A stretch of DNA of 64,000 nt from Gnetum montanum (taxonomy: Eukaryota; Streptophyta; Gnetopsida; Gnetales; Gnetaceae). Below are positions 37,079 through 50,600 of this stretch, one piece after another. Under the pieces are notes generated by a model. It was not told where the DNA came from and made no database searches. It saw only the letters and a program-made list of their open reading frames with translations. Within the stretch, counting starts at the first letter, position 1. Each line of letters opens with the position of its first letter. The stretch covers positions 1-64,000 of the forward strand of contig MNCI01004098.1 of NCBI GenBank assembly GCA_015680685.1. The letters are read 5' to 3'. A program made the translations under genes and the position numbers.

Positions 37079-37957
37079 GTGATGATTAGCATAGCATACC
37101 CTACACCCAACTATACAAATCACAATAATTATGTGTAACTTGATTGTAATTCATGGACTAGACTAGTAGAGCTTCTAGATAGCTAAATACTAATTGCAGA
37201 TTGATACCTTCCCAATTATAGTTGTGATGATTCTTAACTTGTATAATTAAGTATACTTGAGGCATATGATTGATGTTGTTAGAACATGATTAAATTAATA
37301 CTAAAATATTAAAATTTATTTTAATTAATCTATTAAAAAATAAAGTAAAGTCCAAAACTAAGCATCTATTCTCAATATTTTGTACACATCTTGAACTCAC
37401 ATTGTCATTGTTGGGTTACCAATTGATTGTTTCTAAACGTACCATACAAGAGCACTATTGGGATTACCAAATGATATGTAACTATGCTCAAGATTAGTCA
37501 TACTTTCTCTACTATATTCTAATGTGCATGAAAGTGTAAATTCTTATTCTAAGTATAAGAGAAGTTAAATATTATGCTAATTGCATTCAAAGTAATTTTT
37601 ATACTAACTCAAAGTGTTGTGATGATAAGGATTAATTTCAATTTATATTGCCATTCATGCAATATGTCTAGCTATAGCACACTCAAATAAATACTCTATG
37701 TAATCAGTTCACATCATGTTGTAGGCACTTGTTAACTGTACTAACTTCTATGAAAAAGAAAACTAATACAATCTTCCTACAAGTAATAAATTAGATACCG
37801 AAAATGTAGTAGGTATGCTTGTATGTATAGGCATTTATGGTTGCTACATCTACCTTTATGCATAAATGCAACATTAGCCACATTGATGTTAATGCATTGA
37901 TGTAGCTACATCAATGCAAATGTATTGAATGAAAAGATTATTTATGATATCTTCATG
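37079..37957 (-). repeat. C-family LTR remnant, minus orientation
   Basis: TGATGATTAGCATAGCATACC then ACCCAACTATACAAATCACA aligns with 46621 onward, and the right side (AATGAATAAAAACTCATTCTTGAG) aligns with the PPT flank of the other C LTRs. The right boundary is approximate. Confidence 0.65.
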
Positions 37958-38029
37958 AATGAATAAAAACTCATTCTTGAGTTAATAAAATTGAGACCCA
38001 TTGAAGAGAGTTAGAGATCCTTGACACTT

Positions 38030-39440
38030 TCAAGCAAGAACCCCTAGAGTTAAAGGCTCTGCCAATAGGAATGGAATACACATTTTCTTCTAAATAGAAA
38101 AAGAAACTGTTAGAAGTAGTGAACAAATGGTCAACAACATTCGCCTAGTCATATCATGAGCTAACAAGAATTAATCCTAGGATATGCTAGCATAGAATCT
38201 ATACAGATCCTTTATCAAACCAAGGAGGTAGCTATAAAGACACTTGAACTTAATACTCAAGCAAATCATCAAAGAGAAAATTGAACAACTCCTCAAAGAT
38301 GGGTTCATTTACCCCATAGCAGATAGCAAGTGGGTTAGGCCACTTGTTATTGTGCCCAAGAAAGGAGAAAAGTGGAAAGTCTATAGAGACTTTTGGCTAT
38401 TGAACATGTTAACATACAAAGATAATTTCCCATTTCCATTTATAGACAAGTGTTAGATACTATTATGGTGCATTGTTACTACAGCTTTATGGATGCTTAT
38501 AGTGGCTATAACCAAATCCAAATTGCACTAGAAGACTAGGCTAAAACAACATTTATAATTCCTTGGAGAACTTTGCATATTAAAAAATGCCCTTTGGCCT
38601 ATGCAATGCTTTTGCCACATTCCAATGGTTGGTCCTAAGCATCTTCCAACATCAGATTAGTAGCAGAGTAGAATTCTTCATGGATGACTTCTTCACCTAT
38701 GGGGCTACCTTTGAGTAAGCCTTGGATCACCTTGAGTAGGTGCTTTAAAGGTGTGTGGAGACAAACTTGAGGCTTAATTGCAAAAAGAGCCACTTGATGA
38801 TCTAAGAGGACATTATCTAGGGGCATTAAATTTTAAATAAAAGAATCAAGATGAACCTAGAGAAAATAAGGGTCATCCAAGGAATAACTAGATAGCTAGA
38901 GACAGTAAAAGATGTGAGGTCATTCCTTGGCCACATCGGTTACTATAGGAACTTCATTGAAAACTTCTCAAAGATCCCCAAGCTATGGGTGGGTCTTACA
39001 AAAAAGGATGCATCATTCGTCTGGACTAAGGAATGCAAAGCTACATTCCAATAACTAAAATAGAAACTCATGGGAACTCCAATTCTATGAGCACCAAATT
39101 GATCTAGACCATTTCACATCATGATAGATGCATCAAATTATGCTTTGGNAAGTCATAATTACATAGTTGGATGATTAGAAACATCCATACTACATCCATT
39201 GTGTAAGAAAAAGTATTATGAGTGCATAATTAAACTACAACACCACTAAAAAAGAGATGATTGTAGTGGCATACACATTGTATAAATTTAAGCATGGTGT
39301 GCTTGGATATAAATTTTTTTTGCACATCGACCATAGTGTCATTCGATTCCTAATGAATAAGCAATGGTGAACCCCTATGTCATACAGTGGCTAGTAATCT
39401 TCTAGGAGTTTGACTTAACAATGGTTGATCAAAAGAGGAT
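38030..39440 (+). pseudogene. Reverse transcriptase and RNase H relic, Athila-like gypsy
   Basis: Order seen: YPIADSKWVRPLVIVPKKG (38312 on), FMDAYSGYNQIQ (about 38490), the active-site box FMDD (38677-38688), then RNase H (FHIMIDASNYA near 39115 and FLHIDHSVIRFLMNK near 39320). In active elements this copies the RNA genome into DNA. Many stops, mostly at Gln positions (TAG/TAA), and a single N at 39150. The YPI-DSKWVSP-type segment is characteristic of Athila/related gypsy elements. No LTR in matching orientation lies to the left. Confidence 0.85.
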
Positions 39441-39619
39441 TGTGAATGATGTTGCTGACCACTTATTTTGGCTAAGATGGGACAACAAAGAGGATGAAGA
39501 TTTATTACCTAATCAATTTCTTGATGAACTCCTCTTTGCTAGTGCTATTAATGCTGAAGATCCAAATGAAACAAATTGGTACAATAACATACTCTCTTAT
39601 CTACTCACACAGGAAATGT

Positions 39620-40800
39620 CATAGAAGTGGAACCACAAGAAGAAATAATAGTTTCTTCATTAGGCCAAACACTTTAATGGAAATTAGTAGCAACATTTAC
39701 AAAATTTTCTCATATAGCCTAGTTTTATTGTATGTCCCCTATACAAATCAGCTTCGAGTACTTCAAGATGCACATGAAGGTTCTCATGAAAGGGTATTAT
39801 TGGCCCACGTTCTTTAGGGATGTCCATAAGTTCTTTCATTCCTATGACAAATGCTAGTGTGTTGGATGGATGACTGTATGCATGGAAGGGCCTCAACAGT
39901 GGATCCAACCACTAAAGCCTTTCAATCTTTGGGGAATTGACTTCATGGGATCCATCAACCTCATGTCAAATGAAAAGGCATACATTATTGTGAGTTTTGA
40001 TTACTCCACAAAATGGGCTAAAGCTACTACCATCACCAACTGTTCATCCTCTATGATAGGATTGTTTGTACAAAAAAAATGTTGTAAACATGTTTAGTGT
40101 GGCATGGACACTAATTTTAGATAACGGAACTCATTTCACTGGTGTGACTTTTGAAAATCTCATGCAATGCTTGGAGGGTTGAACATAAACTAAAAAATCC
40201 ATATCATCTCTAAGCCAATGGTTAAGTTGAGGTTACCAATAGGAAAATTACTAAAATACTAACATGAACAGCTAGTAAATATAGGAGGTGCTAGAGCAAT
40301 AAACTCAACGATGCTCTTTTGGCTTATCTTTCAATGTGGAAACTTCCTATTGGGTAAAATCCCTATGAGTTAGTATACAAAAAACTTCCAACTCTTCCCA
40401 TCCAAGTTGAGCTCTGTATACTTTCAACGGCCTATGACCTTGACTTGGACTTAAGTTTAGCCCAACTAGAAAGATTCATGAATCTCAACACACTAGAGAA
40501 GAATAGATTAGCGGTCTTATCATTAAATGAAGTGCACAAAGCACATAACCTACAATGTCATGATCTTAGAATAAGGAAAGTAAAATTTCAACCAGGAGAT
40601 AAGATGCTCTATTGGAACCCCATGCATGTGCCTCATTGGACAAAATTTTAAATGCTATGAAAGGGCCCTTACATTATCTATGAAACTTTTTCAATTGGGG
40701 CCATGATGATATACCATAATACTAGCCCATATAAAAGGTTGTTATTCAACACCAAACAACTAAAACCTTTCTTGGAGACAAGAGTAATTGATGTAAATAA
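39620..40800 (+). pseudogene. Integrase relic
   Basis: Continues from the RNase H: KGYYWPTFFRDV-type zinc region (about 39790), PFNLWGIDFMGS (about 39918) with the first catalytic Asp, YIIVSFDYSTKWAKA, then the C-terminal tail with KVKFQPGDKMLYWN and KGPYIIYE. Interrupted by stops and frame changes. It inserts element DNA into the host chromosome in active copies. Confidence 0.8.
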
Positions 40801-40889
40801 TTCCTTAATTAATGGCCATGTACACTCAATCTTTCAAATCTCTCCCTTGCAATTCAATTGTGAGGGAGATGGCTATCCATGTTAACATC

Positions 40890-42683
40890 CTATGAGTGCA
40901 TCCGTAGTGTTTCAACTTTTTTATGTTACATCAATTTTCATATGTTTTTCATTATCTTGAATATATTACAATTTCTTTTATATTTTTTATTTGAATTTTA
41001 TTACATTCCTTTTTCTTCTTTATTGCCATCAAGACTTTGGTGTTGACCATAGCTATTGATTAATGGTGGTTAATTAAAATTTATTGTTTAAATTGATTAC
41101 TTAATGAATGAATCTCATCATTGAATTTTGACATTGATTAATTGAACATTGGTTATCTCATGATTCTAGGCAATAAGCTCACAACATGCACCCATTCCAT
41201 TAACACTCTATGGTATTTTCTCATTTTGGAAGCATGAGGTTCTTTCTAATAACAACTTTAAAGGAATGTGTGACCTTGATGCTCTTGAGACTTGAAAAGA
41301 ATCAAGTGGACTTGGCAAGGGTGTGACTTCAAGGGGATTTGTCACCTTTTGTACCTATTCATTGTTTGGGATTTTATGGGTATTCTCATTGATTCCTCAC
41401 AATTCCTAACATTGATCAATAATGCAAAGTAATGTCTTTGCATGGTGTGGTTTCCATCAAATTCTTCAAAAAAAAAAAAGAGGAAATAAAACTCAAGGGA
41501 ATTCAAAGCTCATCCCTTAGACAAAATAATGAGCTACAAGCACTAGTTATGGGGATGGAAAGATATGTTACCCATGCTTGAAGGCACTCCTCTAACTAAG
41601 ATTCTTTTCATTTCTTGCTTCTCTCTTCTTTTATCTAGGAAATGGTGGGTAATCTTTGTGGGTGTCCATGAGCTCTAGGGGTTTGAATGGTCACAAAGTG
41701 TCAATGAAAATTCACTAGCCATGGATGATCTTGATTTCATCTAAGGATGGGATTATATCAGATTACCTTAATCATAAACTCCACAAAGGACTTCATGTGA
41801 CCAAACTGAGCACCTTCATTCCATTCTCTCTATCATCACCAACTCTGTCCATCTATCATCACCAACTCTATCCATTTATCATGATTATTTCATGTATCCA
41901 TTTTGATATGTATCAATTCTTTGATAGTTTCTTATGTGATTTGATTTTTAACATTCCATGATCATCAATCATCCTTGGGGCCTATGGACTCCTTATTATG
42001 AGGGCATGCAAGGGTATTAAAGGCATGCCCCTACTATGGGGAGGACCCACTTGCATACTTTTGGTCTAAAGGTGAGATTTCTGATAAACCTTGTTGTAGT
42101 TTGGATAGATTAAATATTTTATTTATGTATTTAATTTTTTCAGTTATTTGTTAAAAGTTTTCAATTATTTATTAAATTTTTTTCAGAAATTAAGTTAATG
42201 AGGCAATTCAGCAAGATAGATGACACACATAAGTACGACCACTTCAAGCATAACAAGTATTCGCTTGGTAATCCTAGTAGCATTATTGCTCGGTATGCTT
42301 AGCAGTGTAGTACTTGGTCGTTGAGTAATGGATACGCGGGTTCAGGACATGTGCAAAAAGTGGGACTAGATGCTTATGTTAGGACTAGTAAGACATTAAT
42401 TGATTAGTTAAATTAAATCAGTTAATCCAACCACTTTATTTCTCTTCAAGTACCAAAACCATAAAAATGAAAAATAATAAAAATTAGATCCCTCAATTAC
42501 ACTTAATCATACTAGTGTAAATCACAAGTGTAATTGGGAAGATAGTGATTGACCTTAACGTAGGATTCACTTCCTAGATGACTAGTGCACTAAAAATGAT
42601 AAAGTCCATGGAATTCAACTAGATCACATGTGAACACTTTGTGATTCATAAGGTTGGGCATAGGGGTTCCTCGTTGCTTATCA
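40890..42683 (+). repeat. C-family 3' internal region followed by a 5'-truncated LTR
   Basis: 40890-42060 matches the 3' non-coding region of C1. From about 42100 to 42683 the sequence matches the right two-thirds of the C LTR (ACACATAAGTACGACCACTT, GGTAATCCTAGTAGCATT) and ends CTTATCA. The LTR's left end is not recognisable. Confidence 0.7.
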
Positions 42684-42703
42684 TTGGTGCCATTGCTGGG
42701 AAC
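42684..42703 (+). promoter_or_regulatory. Primer-binding site, well preserved
   Basis: TTGGTGCCATTGCTGGGAAC directly after the LTR end. It is closer than C1's copy to the common plant gypsy PBS TGGCGCCGTTGCCGGGGA. Confidence 0.75.
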
Positions 42704-42839
42704 TTTGTTTGTTGAAATGTGCACTATTTAGGTTTAAGTAAATACCATTAATATCATTGTATGAACCTTAAGGTCAATATCATTCCCACTATATATAAAA
42801 TTACAATAGCACACTAATAATTTTATTTTGTTTTGCAAA

Positions 42840-44980
42840 ATGTCTTCTTCTTCTTACAAGCTCAAAGATGTCAAACCACTGGTCCCACAAGAGTGCAAAG
42901 TGGTATATACTCATCCAAATGAGTTTGTGCCAAACTTCACCTTCATCCAACATCAAGATGAATAGCTTTGATGGTGTGATATGGAGGGAAACATCATCTT
43001 GCCCTCCAATATATCTGTGCCTAGGATGTTATTTAAAACCATTAAGAAGTTGGGCATAGAAAATCTTCATGAAGAATACATTGTGAATGGTTATGACACT
43101 CAAAACTACTATTCCACTGAAACACAATGCAAACGAGATTGACATCAAAAGAAACTCCATGAGGCTACAAAGGGGAAACATTACACTAATCCCTTGTTCC
43201 TACTAAATCAAGATGATAATGAGGATCCTCCTATTGAAGGATATCAACATAAAGATTCTCTACCTCCTGATACTGGTGATGAGGGTGTGAACCTAAACCT
43301 ATGATCCACTATTCATAAACTTGGTTCAGGAAAAAATGATAACCAAGGTAGGGACTCAAGCAAGCATTACAATAGTAAGGGATCTAAGGATGGTAATTAT
43401 AATAAGCAAAAAAGTGATGGTGGACACCACGGTGGTGGTGGTAGTCCACCTTCCTCTTCATCTAATTCCAAAAATTCCTCTTCATTTGATGGTTCTCATA
43501 GAATCCACCATCAAAATAATCATGATGAAGGTGATGAATAAGACAATAATGACTATGAAGGCCACCAGGACCAAAGGGGTGGTTGAAACCATCATCAGTG
43601 TCATCAATTTAGTGATGATGATGAACCTCTACTAGATATTTGAAGTATGTTCAACATCGCAGAGGTAGTTAAAATTCCAACTAGGCATGTTAAAGATAGT
43701 GGGATCAAGTTTTTAGACATGAATAATATCCCAAGATTTGTGGTGGGATACAACTATGATTCACAAACACATCTACAAGCTTTCCATGATGCCTATGCCT
43801 TATAGGACCTAGAGAATGAATGGAAAAAACTCAAGCTTTTCTTCAGGACACTCATCAAGGAAGCTAAAAGTTGGTACTGGTCTTTGGAGCTGGAATCTAT
43901 TTGTAGATGGAGTACCATGTTGGAGCTATTCAATGACAAATATCAAACATTCTCCAGAGTATCTAATCGGAGAAGGAAAATCCAAGGCTAGAAATAGGGA
44001 ACACATGAACCCTTGGATTCCACCATGGGTTGATACTATACACTCTTACACTGATGCCTAGGCCATGGTTATTCTTAGAGGGAACAAATTTGTCACATCA
44101 TAGATGGGCTTAGAGTAGAAATTAGAAGAACTCTTGGGGTATATGCCCAAGGAATATTATCTAAACTGAGAGCTCATTAGATCCAAAGGCTAATTGAGTA
44201 GGTAGCAAAAGAATAAGGTGAGCTACGAAAAAGGGAAAGTGTAGAAGAGTATAATACAGATCCTTCCATTAGGAAATGGGAGGTCCAATTTTGTGATGAG
44301 GAGGAGTCATTGCTTGATGAAGTGGTGAACAGAAAAACCTTGCTCATCCAAAAGTTTGTTTTTGATATTTTGGAAAAGGTTCATAAATTATGGAACTCTT
44401 TAGATGAAAAATTTCAAATTGCCATAAAGATTGCTAAAAAAATCCAAAGAGTAAAGTAGTGATCATAATTGTAGGAGGCGAAAAGAAACTGAACGTGCCT
44501 ATTAAAGAGGTAAGGGCAAAGTTGCAGTAGTAGAGGAAGTTGTGGAGACCAACTCTGATGATGAAACTGATTATGACATCTATCAATATGAACATCCAAA
44601 GGGATATTACCCTATGGTGTCACACTTACAAGAGTCTAGGGTGTATGCCTTGAATCCTTGACTAGCATGTAGGAAAGCACCTAGATGATTACCTTATCCT
44701 CAAGGTAGTCCAAGGCATTTCCACCGGTAGCAACAAGCCTACTACCAAAGTGGAACCCCTCCACAACCTTATGAACAATACCAACAATGGTACCAACCAT
44801 AATCATGGGGAATGTCATTGCCAAGGTAGCAGTATTGTTATAGGCAACTAGATCCATACAGGTGCTATGTTTAGCAACCTATCTCCCCTAGAAGCTCTAC
44901 AAGGCATACATCATTTCAACAACACTATTACCCTCCAAAGTACCATTGAACACATTCACCTTTGTAGCCAATGTTCGGAT
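42840..44980 (+). pseudogene. gag relic downstream of the 42.7-kb LTR
   Basis: ATG at 42840 (MSSSSYKLKDVKPLVPQE). Then NIILPSNISVPRML, a Ser/His/Gly-rich stretch (43420-43530), and the gag core NNIPRFVVGYN...AFHDAYAL...EAKSWYWSLE (about 43722-43890). Gln/Tyr/Pro-rich tail to 44980. Stops are mostly TAG. Homologous to the C1 and C4 gag relics. Confidence 0.75.
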
Positions 44981-44989
44981 ATGGTGTTC

Positions 44990-45145
44990 AATACTTGATC
45001 CAAAAATGGCAAGGGAAAATGATCTTTAATGTTGTCATATTCAATAGCCTAAAATCAATGCAAAGTTTCCATTTTCCATCCTTCTTTGGCACAATTATGA
45101 GTGGGCTAATCCACTTACTATCTATGATGGAATAGATGAACCTCT
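44990..45145 (-). pseudogene. Inverted reverse-transcriptase fragment
   Basis: Minus-strand reading RFIYSIIDSKWISPLIIVP then WKLCIDFRLLN aligns with 38300-38410. It abuts the plus-strand gag, so the junction near 44985 is a rearrangement. Confidence 0.75.
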
Positions 45146-46620
45146 CCTTAAATAGAATAATTTATTATTAAAATCTAGAATAAAAAATACAAGCTTATTT
45201 TCATAAATATAATATACTATAAAAATTTACTGTAAATGAAAATCAATTGTTATTAACTTATTTTATAATAAAAATTTTTAAAAATATTTAAAAATCCACT
45301 TACTTTATTATTTAAATTTTTATTTAATTTATAGTTAATTGAAGCACTTTGAAATCTCAAACCATTATATGAACACATTTTTAAAATCTTTTAGAAATTT
45401 TTAGGTACTTTACAGTAAAAAATCAACATATTTTACTTCAAAATCATGAAAAGGCACCTAAAAGAGTTGAATCAATGGCTAAAGAGCTGAATCTGGGTAG
45501 AGAGTGGCTTGAAGATCTAGAGAGAAGTAGGCCAGAAAAGGAGGTGGGAGGCAAGAGTTGAAATACAAAGAAGCAGGGTTGGTGAGCGAGTTTCAGGACA
45601 ACATCTAGATGTGTGGCGCCAAGGGTTTGGTCAAGGATGTGGCGTGCAAGTGCGAGCGCACCAAACGTGAAGTAATCGATGAGCCTGGCAAGCTTGCCGT
45701 GGGATGGCCTAACACATGGCAAGATTATGCTATGATCTGTGTGTGATCTAATTCCAACATTGGTATGTTGTCAGGCTATGATGTTGCCGGTTGCCTTGCT
45801 GATGTGGCATTAGCAGGGTTGGAATCTGCAACTAACCTTCTCGCATCTGAAGGTGAAGGTGGCCGTCTACGTGGTGCTTGGTTGAGGAGGTGGGGCTTTC
45901 ATGATGTCATGGTGCATTGCATTACTACTACGAAGTACGGGAGCTTCATAGCGTGGCCATAATGAGGCAATGTGGTAGAAAGAGCTGGATGATTGTAGCG
46001 TGGAGCCCTCAAATGTATACCTTAGGCATTTAGACTAACACCACCGGTTATTCCTAGACATCACCATTATATGCACAAGGACATGTACATGCTCACATGT
46101 GTTACCTTGAGCTAAAGTGCACTAGCCTAAATCATGATGGATTCATTATTATTTTGTTTAAGTTATTATCTTAGAATTGAAAGTGGAAGATGGATTCAAC
46201 TCTTCTGAGAAGAGCACATTTGTAGGTTGTGCAAATCAAGAGTCCTTAAAAATGAATTACATGTATTTCTTTCTTATGCTATGACTACCCATTTGAGATA
46301 GTGTTGTTAGAGTAAAAAGCCTATATGATTTATTTTGATGCCCTCATTTATCCTTGGACAATTTGTAGAGTCTATCTTTATTTTTTATGAAAATTGAATA
46401 AAGCTTTATTTCATTTCATTTTTAAGGTGAAGAAGTTAGAAATGCCCATGTGTGAGAGGTATAGAAGATGTTTTTAGTCATGAAACTTGTGTGCAAGCCA
46501 AAGTAAGGAAGGACGTGCATGTAGTATATGGTTAGTATTTCACTCTACAAGAGGTGGTGGTGGAGCTTTAAATGATTAAAGAGAGTCCTTGAAACTATGT
46601 TTTCAAAACTCCTTTATTAT
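45146..46620. other. Unclassified; GC-richer patch 45440-45990
   Basis: 45146-45430 is very AT-rich. 45440-45990 is richer in G+C with open frames on both strands (45444-45722 minus, 45765-45962 plus) but no domain I recognise. 46000-46620 holds nothing recognised. Confidence 0.35.
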
Positions 46621-47501
46621 TGATGAGTAGTAAGGTATCTCTTATGCCCAACCATACAAATCACAAGTGTTCACGCACGATTTAGTTGAATTCCATAGAC
46701 AAGACAAGTTGTGGCATCTAGATCATTATGTTTTGATCATAATTTGTTGTCTTCCTACTTGGACTAGTGGTAGCTTTGTCACGTATGGTTTAGTCCAAAG
46801 TGAGACATATGATAATTGATGTTGTTTTGGCTTTGGGCTACTCCTAATGACAATAAGGAAATCAATTATTTAACTAATTAACAATGGAAAGTAAAGTCTA
46901 AACTAGCCTACATGCGATGAGTATCCATTCTTAACCTTTCGTACATGCCTTGGACATCATGCAACTACCATTGGGACAAGCATGCCATTATTGAGCATAC
47001 TAAATGATAACACTACTAGGTTACTAAGTAATTACACTTAAGCACTTGTGATTAGTAGTACTCATTCTGCTTAATGACAGAAACAATAAAGAGTACTAAA
47101 TGATAAACATTAGCTAGGGAAAACATTAAGTATTTAAGTAATTAATAATAATAAAGCTAAATGGATGCTATAATGATGGAAGTAATCTTGATCTTTATTG
47201 TTGAACATTTAATGTGTCCAAGTACATCACACTCAAATAAGGATGTTATACAATCACTTAACATCACATTGTAGGCATGCACTAGAAACAAACTAACAAA
47301 ACTTTTCTATATCTACATCTAAAACCTATATCTCTCTACCTCTACAAATTGTGCATCCAAGTGTTGTATTTATAGGCTAGCACGAATGAGGCAATATTGG
47401 ATCCCCAACATTGGAGGTTGTGCCATGATATTGGATACCTAATAACATGGCTTCAATATTGAATACTCGATATTGTAGCCCTACTAAAACATGAATCATC
47501 A
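46621..47501 (-). repeat. 3' LTR of the coiled-coil element (C5)
   Basis: Plus-strand TGATGAGTAGTAAGG to ATGAATCATCA, 881 bp, homologous to the C4 and 62623 LTRs. A minus-oriented PPT (TACCCCCAC on plus) follows at 47502. Confidence 0.85.
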
Positions 47502-47687
47502 TACCCCCACAACTAAATGAAAATTTGTCCTCGAGTTATACAAAATGAGGAACAAGTTCTTTACAAAATATTGGGAAGGTATGGGATTATTGACTAACTC
47601 TGATACACACACCAACTGACTCTTTCATGATCTAGTGGTGTTTGATAAAAATGAACATGACATGACAAAACAACAAAATTGGGGAAG

Positions 47688-50600
47688 CTATGTAGTTCCC
47701 AGAGGTGATGGTTCTTCCATTGGCCACTTCCCTTTGTTGTCAAGCTTCTGAAATTTATAATGATTTAGGAGAGCCTACAACTTCTCCTCCTCTGTTCTTG
47801 GGTCATGCACCATCCAGGCTAATGATCTAATGTGTGCTAGAACTAGTACATCCCACAAACATGGTAGCTATAGTAACATTTTATTCACTTTCACATACCA
47901 CACTATGAACTATCTTCATTCCTCCTCAAAAGCCCAAGAATTTTGTCTCAATTCATGGTAATCTATTAATCTTTTGGCCAGGTCTGAAGCTATATCTCTT
48001 TGCCCATGATAGTAAGCCTTAATTATTTCTAGTTCCAAGTTTGCCACATGGAGTTTCTATAGAACATCTTTTCTATCTACAAGCTCTTTCTCATATAAAG
48101 CATAGGTAGCTACTACTTGTGTTCCAATTCATTTTTGGGCCAACCTACTATTAACATGGTAAGGATAGCATAACGAAGGTTAGCTAATGCCATGCACTGC
48201 TTTAAATCTTCAATCTATAGGTTTTTTTTTCACTTCTACTTGGTGGACTAGGGCGTAGCTATCCAAGATGGGTTACTTGTTAGGATTTTGTGCTAACATG
48301 GAACTAATGCAAGCCTTCACAATCTAGATTTCTTTTTCATTGATTAGCTTATACATGCCAATCTAGTCCTAGAAGTGCTCTTTCAGCTTCTCATGCTTCT
48401 TGGCCTCATTTTGCTACGTGCTTATCTCAATTATATATTTTTGGCATATTGTGTGTACCACCTCCATTAAGAGGGTTTTCTTCTCTTTGGCCAATCTACT
48501 TATTCCTAGTTGATCGTTACTAGTTGCTTCCTCAACTAGTGGATGCTCTCTTCTAAAATATTTTTCCACTTCTCAATGGTGGTCAACCTTTTATTGTTAG
48601 CAGCAAGCTGCTTGTTTTCTTCCTATGCAATGATCAATGCCTTCACATGAGCATATGCTTGGGTTTTGATGGTTGAGGCATTTCAGATAGCTTTCTTCTT
48701 TTCTTGTTCAGCCACTTTTTTCTACTCAATTAATTGGCCTAGCTACTCTATTCAAAATTACTCCAACTGGTTAGACGCAATGAATTGGGAAGGATCACTT
48801 CTTTTGGTTCTCAAGGTGACGAACCCTTGTTGCAATCGGTGCAGCTATGCTTTTGCATGCTCTACCCTAGTCTCTACCATGACCCATTTTCTCTTGGTGG
48901 CTATTTGATTAGATTGTACTAGAGTGACATCACTAGGGATGTTGAAGTGAATTGTCATGACCTACCTAGTTTACAAGAATCTATTAAGCATATTATCATG
49001 AGCCGTAGGAGTCATCAAATTCATGGCTAACATCTGTGCATCTATGGTTCTAGTCAAGTCCACCAGAGGCACAATAAGCACATTAAAGGATTCTTAAATG
49101 TGGTCTATTATTACTTCTTCTATGCTTGCCACATCTTGGTGTTGCATGACCACAACTGTGGTACCTTCTCCCATTTTAAGCATCACTTAGAAAGATGTAG
49201 CATTTCCAAAGATCTACTACAACTGCTAGGCTTCTCCTCTTGATTACAAAGAACTCTACCCCTTGATGGATCAGTAGAAACTATAGGCTCAACAACAACA
49301 TTAATGACTCAGAAGAGGTTGGATTTATCCCTACTTCCCTAGCTGAGAGTTTTAAAAATTTACTATAGATGGCTCATTGTGGGCCTATAATCCTATGGTG
49401 GTGGTAATGGAACTTGTGGCTCTCACCATTGCTTTGGTTCTTACTTTGGCTCCTTTTCTAGTTCCTAATCTCACTCCTTTTCTAGTTCTTATTCTTACTC
49501 TTTACAAGGTCTTTTCTTGATGCTACTAGTTTAAGAAACTTAGAGAATGAAGCATTTTGGGCCCTCCTAGGAACATCATTGGTGTAACCTAGGATTTTTG
49601 CATGCTTGCATAGCTTTCTGATCAAGCAAGGGAATGGAACTGTTGGCTTCCCTACCTTTCCTTCCTTGAACTACTATTGAATCTCTATGAAGTACAATTA
49701 GGTAAGGTTAACATTGTATTTTCCCATCAAGATTGCACTTCCTCTAGTCATGTAGGTTGATATTTTGTCAAGCCCTTTAGTGAAGAAGAGATGGCATGTG
49801 CCAATCTTGAAATAAATTATCTCTTCTAGAGTCAGCTTATTGTATATTTTGTCTTCTTTATTATATGTTTGCTTTAGCAATAGCTTCCTTGTTTTTACAT
49901 CAAACCTTGTGGACAAGTGTGTTTCCTTGGACCCCACATTTGGTATGCTCAGAGCCTCTATGATGGCCTTGACTAAGAAAGAATCAAAGACTCTGCCAAT
50001 GTTGATGGTGGTGCCCTCCTCTTCATTGTGCCAAAATTGGTACATCTCACCAAGGTACCATTCCCAACTCTTAAAAATAATGTGTCATAAAGGCAATGCC
50101 TAAAGTTGAGTCTTGACTGCCTCAGGGAAAAATTTCATGAATGGCCCGAAGTTCATTTATATGGTGATTGTGGTCAACATGGATTACTCTTTGATGGATT
50201 GGAGGCATTCTTGGAATAATGTGAGGCATTTTTCCTGCACTTGAGCCTTTGGTCTTATAGCCTCTACCTAGACCAACTATATTGTAACTGTACCGCCTGA
50301 AATCGTCAGTCCCCAGCTGGAAGGAAAACAAAGACCATGGGATTGCAGGACGAGAACAGAAGACCCTGCCTTCGCTTGAGGGCGAGCTAGAATGCACGAA
50401 GGTAGAGTACCTTGGGTGGTCCGCATGCAGATCAGACAAGGATTTCCCCGCGCGTACGCAAAGTGCTATACGCTGGGTTATGCGTAAATGATGTAGCAGG
50501 CGTAAACAAAGCGTAAACAACGTAAAACAGATGCGAACGAAGTGTAAGCGTAAACGGGCGTAAACAGAATGCGTGGGCCAAGTTGACGTAAAACTATAAA

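Noticed and set aside
45444..45962. ORFs of 92 and 65 codons in the GC-richer patch
   Set aside because: No recognisable domain, both strands equally open; kept only as an unclassified region.
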